From a virus, in IMG/VR virus record IMGVR_UViG_3300048833_000734, positions 1 through 26,317 of that record: a DNA stretch of 26,317 nt; one strand, given 5' to 3'. Both the position numbers and the translations under genes were made by a program. Under the pieces are notes generated by a model, which searched no databases, had not been told where the DNA came from, and worked only from the letters and a program-made list of their open reading frames with translations. This document shows positions 21,706 to 26,317 of this stretch, in pieces; position 1 is the first letter of the stretch, and every line of letters begins with the position of its first letter.

Positions 21706-22998
21706 ATGCCCATCGAAACGCTCGACGACTGGAACGACCGGCTGGCCGCCTGCGGGTGCTGCCCGATGCCGGATTGTCCCGCTCCCTCGCTGCAAAGCCA
21801 GCACGTCTTTCGCTCGCTCTGCGCGATGACCGCGAGCCCGTCCGAATATCACATCAACACCCCGAGCCCCAACTTCGATCCGGCCAACGGTGGTGTGCCG
21901 ATCAAGGAGGCGAATGTCGCCTACCGGACGATGCGGGTCACGGACTCGACATCCCACAGCGACGAATGGGGCAGCAGCTCGGACAGCTACGAGGTGACGG
22001 TTTCCAAAAATCCGGAAACCGCCGAGGACAACCGGGTGGGGACACCGGCCTACATCTGCGCACGGACCCGCGTGGACGGATCGTGGTCGTCCAGTTACAC
22101 GACCAAGGACGAGGACGGCAACGTCACCGAAACCGGGACTGACAACGGGACATGGACCAACGAACTCGCCACGCCATTTGGTGCCACGCCCGGCACCGGC
22201 ACGTTCACGTGGACCATCTACGACGAGGACGGGGGCGTCAGCGACAGCGGTTCAGGCGAGTCCAACCGAACTTGGGGACCATCCTGGTTCTGGTTCCTCA
22301 ATGCCGAAACCATCACGACCACGGTCGAGCAGGCGGGGCTCAAACACGAGGTTACCGGCGGTGGCCGCAATCTCGTGGTGCAGTTCGAGGACCCGCACAC
22401 CGACCAGACCGCCTTCGCCGCCATCACCACGCCGGACCCACCGGACGACCAATGGTTCGGCGTCGGCGGGCTAGCGGTTGTCGCCTCGTTCGTGGTCGGA
22501 CGTGCCGACGAGCCGAACAACGACATGCGGGTCACCGGCGCGGTGCATCGGATCGGCCGTTACCGCTGGCGCATCCCGTCCTCCCACAAGGGACCGAAGT
22601 TCAAGCTCTGGTGGGACGAGGGGTTTTTCTCGAAGGCATGGCTCGCTTGGAAGGCCCGCGACGACGCGCACAAGGCATGGCAGAAGGCGCACGACGAATG
22701 GGAGCAATCGCAGGAAAATCCGAAACCGCCCGAGCCGCAGGAACCGGAAGCACCGGGCGAGGAACCGGCCAAGCCGTCGCTGACGCCGAAGTCGTTCGTC
22801 TGGACCGGTCCGGGCAACGCCGACGATTCGAACCACGATTCCTGGTTCTCGCCCTATTCATCCATCGTGCGGATTCCATCGGCCACTGAAGGCCAGGTGG
22901 AGATCTGCAACGTCCGCTACCTCTGCTACGAGTCGAAGTTCGGAGCCAAGCCCCAGGTCCATGCAGGATTTCGCATCTACAACCCCGACGAAACCTGA
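21706..22998 (+). CDS. putative tail-tip or host-contact protein
   Basis: 430 residues from the ATG at 21706. A Cys-rich N-terminal patch (CGCCPMPDCPAP, about 16-27) could bind metal or form disulfides. The middle is Asp/Ser/Thr/Gly-rich and beta-forming (TKDEDGNVTETGTDNGT, TWTIYDEDGGVSDSGSGE), like extracellular phage tail proteins. A charged helix with AWLAWKARDDAHKAWQKAH and a Pro/Glu linker (ENPKPPEPQEPEAPGEEP) precede the C-terminal beta part. Function in tail tip or receptor contact is inferred from position and composition. Its end overlaps the next small gene by 38 bases. Confidence 0.6.
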   Translation: MPIETLDDWNDRLAACGCCPMPDCPAPSLQSQHVFRSLCAMTASPSEYHINTPSPNFDPANGGVPIKEANVAYRTMRVTDSTSHSDEWGSSSDSYEVTVSKNPETAEDNRVGTPAYICARTRVDGSWSSSYTTKDEDGNVTETGTDNGTWTNELATPFGATPGTGTFTWTIYDEDGGVSDSGSGESNRTWGPSWFWFLNAETITTTVEQAGLKHEVTGGGRNLVVQFEDPHTDQTAFAAITTPDPPDDQWFGVGGLAVVASFVVGRADEPNNDMRVTGAVHRIGRYRWRIPSSHKGPKFKLWWDEGFFSKAWLAWKARDDAHKAWQKAHDEWEQSQENPKPPEPQEPEAPGEEPAKPSLTPKSFVWTGPGNADDSNHDSWFSPYSSIVRIPSATEGQVEICNVRYLCYESKFGAKPQVHAGFRIYNPDET

Positions 22999-23170
22999 CC
23001 CGTTCGCGCCGTTACCGGATGCCCCGCCACGTCCACGGGCAGCAAAGGTCCGCGTGAAACTCAAGGGCGCTGCCGACGGCCCGGTCTATCAGGGCACCGA
23101 ACTGGTCATCCCATGCCCGACCTGCGGCGGCCGGTTGACAGCCGACCACGGACGTGAAGCTCCACGTTGA
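22961..23170 (+). CDS. small CxxC protein, possibly coding
   Basis: 69 residues starting MQDFASTTPTKPDPFAPLPD, Pro- and Lys-rich, with one CPTCGG motif. It overlaps the previous gene by 38 bases and the next by 17. Without it, 155 bases between 22998 and 23154 would be empty in an otherwise packed operon. A single CxxC is half a zinc site, so a dimer or a disulfide would be needed. The frame could also be chance. Confidence 0.4.
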   Translation: MQDFASTTPTKPDPFAPLPDAPPRPRAAKVRVKLKGAADGPVYQGTELVIPCPTCGGRLTADHGREAPR

Positions 23171-24338
23171 TCTCGAAACCCTGCAACTCATCGAAGGCCC
23201 AGGTTTCCGCAATCCGGTCACCTCGCTGCGCTTCAAACGCGGCGACGCCGCCCAGCTTGAGGTGATGTTCCTCGACGGCGGGACTACGCCGGTTGCGATT
23301 GGCGATCCGGGCACGCTTGAAATCCAGTTCGGCATCAAGCCGCGCAACCGCTACGACATCGGCTACCTCGTGCATTCCGCCGACTGGACGATGCCCGCGC
23401 CTGATGCGGAGTCGCCCGTCTATCAGTGCTCGCCGAGCTTCAACACCGTGGAACTTGATTCCGCCCTCGGCGTGGGATCGGCCACCGGCACCGAGCTTTC
23501 CGAAATCACCCTCATGGGCGAGATCACCTGGCGCGAGGGCAGCGGCGAACCGACAAGCACGCGCACGTTCCTGGTGGTGGTCGAGAACGACGTGAACCGC
23601 GGCACCGAGGGCGTGCCCCAATCGGCGGAACCAGCCTACCCGGCTGCCGCATCCATCGAACTTGTCGCCCGCAAGGGCGTAGCCAATGGGTATGCCGGTC
23701 TGGATTCCGGTGGCAAGGTGCCCGCCGCCCAACTGGCCATCACCGCCGCCTCTATCTCGGATTCGACCACGACCGGCCGCGCTCTCATCAAGGCGGCTTC
23801 CGCCGCATCGGCCCGCAGCACCATCGGCGCGATGGCCAACCCGTCGCTCGGCTTCGGCCCGCTCCACGGGCTGAACCAGTCCGGATCGTGGGTGAGCATC
23901 ACCCAAGGGCAGCGTGCCGTGTTGTATTCGCCCTACGACTACGCCGCCTATCCGCTGCCACCGTTCTTCAAGGGGCTGGCGCTCTACGTCCTCGCTCCGC
24001 TGTATTCCTTGCAGGGCTACACGCTCGCAGACCTCATAAGCTACATGGAGTCCTACCACGGCGGGTCCACGTTCTGGGGTCAGGTCCTGACCCAAGGCAC
24101 CGGCGATTGGTCATTCCCCGGATTCGCGGTCCTCAACCTCAACAACAGCTTGCCGATTACGGTCGGGGCGCTCGCTTCCTCGCCCATCCTCACCAGCCAG
24201 CCCGGCCGCCAGAGTCCCGGCTCCGAGGTCCGTCTCGACCCGAACGGCATGGCCACCCTGCGCTTCCTCGACACGGGCCTCGTTTCGGTCCACGGCGACC
24301 TGAGCACCACGGGAGGCGGCTACGCCTCCTCCTACTGA
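23154..24338 (+). CDS. tail fibre / receptor-binding-type protein
   Basis: 394 residues from a GTG with GTTGAC 14 bases upstream. Residues 1-150 form a beta-rich N-terminal part that may attach to the virion. Around residues 170-230, ANGYAGLDSGGKVPAAQLA and an Ala/Ser-rich helical stretch (IKAASAASARSTIGAMA) are typical of fibre shafts, where the NGYA-LD-GKVPAAQL motif is common. The C-terminal half is aromatic and Gly-rich (PPFFKGLALYVLAPLYSLQG) and would be the receptor-binding tip. No chaperone or peptidase motif is seen. Confidence 0.75.
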   Translation: MKLHVDLETLQLIEGPGFRNPVTSLRFKRGDAAQLEVMFLDGGTTPVAIGDPGTLEIQFGIKPRNRYDIGYLVHSADWTMPAPDAESPVYQCSPSFNTVELDSALGVGSATGTELSEITLMGEITWREGSGEPTSTRTFLVVVENDVNRGTEGVPQSAEPAYPAAASIELVARKGVANGYAGLDSGGKVPAAQLAITAASISDSTTTGRALIKAASAASARSTIGAMANPSLGFGPLHGLNQSGSWVSITQGQRAVLYSPYDYAAYPLPPFFKGLALYVLAPLYSLQGYTLADLISYMESYHGGSTFWGQVLTQGTGDWSFPGFAVLNLNNSLPITVGALASSPILTSQPGRQSPGSEVRLDPNGMATLRFLDTGLVSVHGDLSTTGGGYASSY

Positions 24339-24351
24339 TCTTCTCAACACC

Positions 24352-25773
24352 ATGAAACTCACCTGCTACATCTTCACACACGCCCCGGAAGCCCCGCTGC
24401 TCGCCCGCTGCATCGCCACGGCCCGCGCCGGGAAAGGCGATCACACCGCCTCGTTCGTGGTTGTCGAGGACGGCAACTCCCCGCTTCCACTGGATACCCG
24501 GAACGCTCTCGCTGCGGACGGCGTTCAAGTGGTGCGGACGACAGGGTCCCGGCACGGCAACCTGCGTGGCGAGCGATGGTTCGCGGAGCAAATGACCGTC
24601 ATGTCGGACCACGCGGGCGAAGCGGACATCGTTCTGAAAATCGACCCTGACACGCTCGTCCAGTCGCTCGCCAACGTGGTCAAGCCGCTGGTGGACAAGC
24701 CCGGTCTGGCAGGTGCCGGTTACGGCCGGGACGACCACTACGTCTATGGCCCATGCTATGCGTTCCGTCGCTGGATCGTGGACTACCTGGCCGCGAAGTA
24801 TGCCGTTCTGGCCGGCGTCGGGCAGGAGGAGTTGCGGGTGGCAACGGCGATCACCAACGGCGGTTCCATGGCGCGTCCGGTCCACGAGGATGTGTTGCTC
24901 AGCCGCGAGGCCCTTGCCTTCGGCGGACTCGACTTCGGGCAAAAACGTGCCCGCTGGCGGCACGACAAGGACGGCCGCGACATGGCCGCGGTGAAGGCGG
25001 GTGTCGATGTGGTGCTGTTCGGCAATCCGGGTCCCGTCTCGCACCTCGGAGGCGACACCCGCCCGGTGATCTCGCGGGTGATGGATTCCTTCCTCGCCGC
25101 CGACACCACCGCCGAGCCGCTTCCCGAGGGGCAGAAGCCCGTCGTGGTCCTTGGCCTCGGTCCCGGGCGTTCCGGCACCTCGTTCATGGCGACGTTGCTC
25201 AACATGCAGCCGGGCGCATGGATCAGCCACGAAAGCTACTCGCCGGTGCTGCTCAACCTGCCCAACGTGGATGGCTTCGCCAAGCGCCTCGTCGAAGGCC
25301 GGCCGGGACGCCGCTTCATCGGTGACTTCACCCCGGCGAACACCTGGATGGCGGCTGGCATGACCCGATGGCTCGTATCCCGAGGCTACGCGGTGAAGCT
25401 GGTGTCCACCGAACGCCACGACGACGAACTCGTCGCTTCGTGGGTGGCGATGATGGAGCGGCAGAAACACGATCCGTTCGTCACGATACCTCCGGAAGGC
25501 TGGCCCCATCGTGGTTGGTCGAAGGGCTTTCCGAAGTTCGATTCGATCACCACCAGAGAAGGACGCGTGCACGCCTACCTCGCGTGGTGCAGGGATCATG
25601 TCGCCGCCCTTGAGGACGAGTTCCCCGGCATGGTCCGCTCGATTTACACCGCAGACATGAACGACCCGGAGGAAATCAACCTCCTGCTCGACTGGATCGG
25701 CATGCCTGCCGAGGGACGCCGCCTCGAACTGCTTGGAACCCCGGTCAACACCACCCCATCCCCATCCCCATGA
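24352..25773 (+). CDS. glycosyltransferase-sulfotransferase fusion
   Basis: 473 residues in two parts. Residues 1-245 look like a GT-A glycosyltransferase: CYIFTHAPEAPLLARCI, FVVVEDG (35-41) and VLKIDPDTLV (94-103), with the DxD at 98-100 for metal/sugar nucleotide. After a linker (about 250-262), residues 263-460 carry a sulfotransferase P-loop, VLGLGPGRSGTSFMA (266-280), which would bind the 5'-phosphosulfate of PAPS, and a helical end, NDPEEINLLLDWIGMP, typical of that fold. It would attach and sulfate a sugar on an unknown acceptor (fibre, capsid or host surface glycan). Its neighbours are the fibre gene and a DUF4376-like gene. A start context CTCAACACC is seen instead of Shine-Dalgarno. 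Confidence 0.7.
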   Translation: MKLTCYIFTHAPEAPLLARCIATARAGKGDHTASFVVVEDGNSPLPLDTRNALAADGVQVVRTTGSRHGNLRGERWFAEQMTVMSDHAGEADIVLKIDPDTLVQSLANVVKPLVDKPGLAGAGYGRDDHYVYGPCYAFRRWIVDYLAAKYAVLAGVGQEELRVATAITNGGSMARPVHEDVLLSREALAFGGLDFGQKRARWRHDKDGRDMAAVKAGVDVVLFGNPGPVSHLGGDTRPVISRVMDSFLAADTTAEPLPEGQKPVVVLGLGPGRSGTSFMATLLNMQPGAWISHESYSPVLLNLPNVDGFAKRLVEGRPGRRFIGDFTPANTWMAAGMTRWLVSRGYAVKLVSTERHDDELVASWVAMMERQKHDPFVTIPPEGWPHRGWSKGFPKFDSITTREGRVHAYLAWCRDHVAALEDEFPGMVRSIYTADMNDPEEINLLLDWIGMPAEGRRLELLGTPVNTTPSPSP

Positions 25774-26126
25774 ACCTCCACTCCGCACTCGCCCGCATCG
25801 AAGGTGCATTCGCCGCCCGCATCCGGCAGGGCATCACCATCGGAGGCGTCACCCTGCGTGCCGCCGACACAGACCGCACCGCTTTCACCCAGTTGCTCAC
25901 CATGCTCAACGAGGCCGAGCGGGTGGGGATGCTTCCACCAACCACGACCATTGCCGACAAGGACGGTGTTCCGCATGAGCTGCCGACCGCGCAGGTCCGG
26001 GCGATGCTCGTCCAATACGGCGGCATCTATCAGACGCTCTGGCTCCAGAAGGTCGGACTGGAAAACGCGGTGAAGGCCGCCGCCGATGACACCGCCCGAG
26101 CCGCCATCCCGATCACCTTCGCCTGA
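25770..26126 (+). CDS. DUF4376-like tail-region protein
   Basis: 118 residues, coupled to the previous gene by an ATGA overlap (25770-25773). The core pattern, with IADKDGVPHELPTAQVRAML and LVQYGGIYQTLWLQKV, matches from memory a domain of unknown function (DUF4376) found near phage tail fibres. A role in fibre assembly is commonly supposed but unproven. It is all helical, with no signal or membrane segment. Confidence 0.65.
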   Translation: MNLHSALARIEGAFAARIRQGITIGGVTLRAADTDRTAFTQLLTMLNEAERVGMLPPTTTIADKDGVPHELPTAQVRAMLVQYGGIYQTLWLQKVGLENAVKAAADDTARAAIPITFA

Positions 26127-26128
26127 CC

Positions 26129-26317
26129 ATGCGCGCCGCCATCGACCTCGACTACGTTTCCAAGGCCATCGTCGGCATCGCCTCGCCAGTCGTCGGCGTC
26201 ATCACGTCGTTTCAGGAGCAGGTCGAATGGCACCTGCGAATCGCCTCGCTGCTCGTGGGCCTCGCCGTCGGCAGCATGTCGCTCGCCGCGATGGTGCGGA
26301 AGTGGCGGGGGAGGTAG
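26129..26317 (+). CDS. putative holin (two membrane helices)
   Basis: 62 residues ending at the window edge with TAG. Two hydrophobic segments, about 13-28 (AIVGIASPVVGVITSF) and 38-56 (IASLLVGLAVGSMSLAAMV), are separated by a short charged loop and followed by a basic tail (RKWRGR). This is the layout of small class II holins, which release endolysin. The peptidase at 10641 would be its partner, though far away. A non-holin membrane protein is possible. Confidence 0.6.
   Translation: MRAAIDLDYVSKAIVGIASPVVGVITSFQEQVEWHLRIASLLVGLAVGSMSLAAMVRKWRGR

Noticed and set aside
24190-25809. Long minus-strand open frame (539 codons) opposite the glycosyltransferase-sulfotransferase gene
   Set aside because: It is a shadow of a gene with clear catalytic motifs; its own translation has no recognisable pattern and a His/Arg-rich bias.
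1-26317. tRNA genes, rRNA genes and insertion sequences
   Set aside because: No tRNA-like cloverleaf with a TTCRANYC arm, no rRNA-like stretch and no transposase was noticed by eye; a covariance-model scan would settle the tRNA question.

Overview
The window is the left part of a lambda-like tailed-phage genome, most likely an integrated prophage, in a GC-rich Gram-negative bacterium. Two proteins carry lipoprotein signal sequences, and the structural genes follow the lambdoid order. Sampled 60-base lines run about 47-58% GC in the first 0.9 kb and about 70% in the late genes. I cannot name the host. A Verrucomicrobiota-type host is only a weak impression from family resemblance.

Layout. Positions 1-912 hold a lipoprotein gene and a small conserved gene of unknown function; both look like flanking host DNA. 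From 914 to 8014 runs a leftward block (minus strand), in transcription order: a ParB-like protein, a GT-A glycosyltransferase resembling the GREB1/TET-JBP-associated (TAGT) type, a stand-alone RarA/MgsA C-terminal-like protein, a small mobile-element protein, an ATP-dependent DNA ligase, an amidoligase (COOH-NH2 ligase), a class II glutamine amidotransferase, three small unknown proteins and a stand-alone AAA+ ATPase. This is a replication and modification module rather than a plain lambda early region. Two gapless 124-bp repeats (about 77% identical) sit just upstream of the ligase and the amidoligase. A partial third copy lies beside one of them.

From 8066 to the right edge runs the rightward late block: small and large terminase, a small lipoprotein and an M15 peptidase (candidate lysis functions), a gpW-position protein, portal, S49 protease with a nested scaffold gene, major capsid protein, a capsid-associated protein, a hairpin terminator, head-tail and tail genes, a G/GT-type pair of tail chaperones joined by a predicted -1 frameshift at A AAA AAG, tape measure, tail-tip and fibre genes, a glycosyltransferase-sulfotransferase fusion, a DUF4376-like protein and a two-helix holin candidate.

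Main points for follow-up. (1) GTTGAC occurs ten times on the plus strand of the late block, and every copy lies 14-18 nt upstream of a start codon, including the nested scaffold start. A mirrored copy serves the divergent ParB gene. (2) The ParB-glycosyltransferase pair and the amidotransferase-amidoligase pair share one leftward block, which suggests a phage-encoded chemical modification system of unknown target. (3) The 124-bp repeats carry helically phased TGCG elements. (4) A glycosyltransferase-sulfotransferase fusion sits in the tail-fibre region. All functional assignments come from motif reading by eye; no database search was run.
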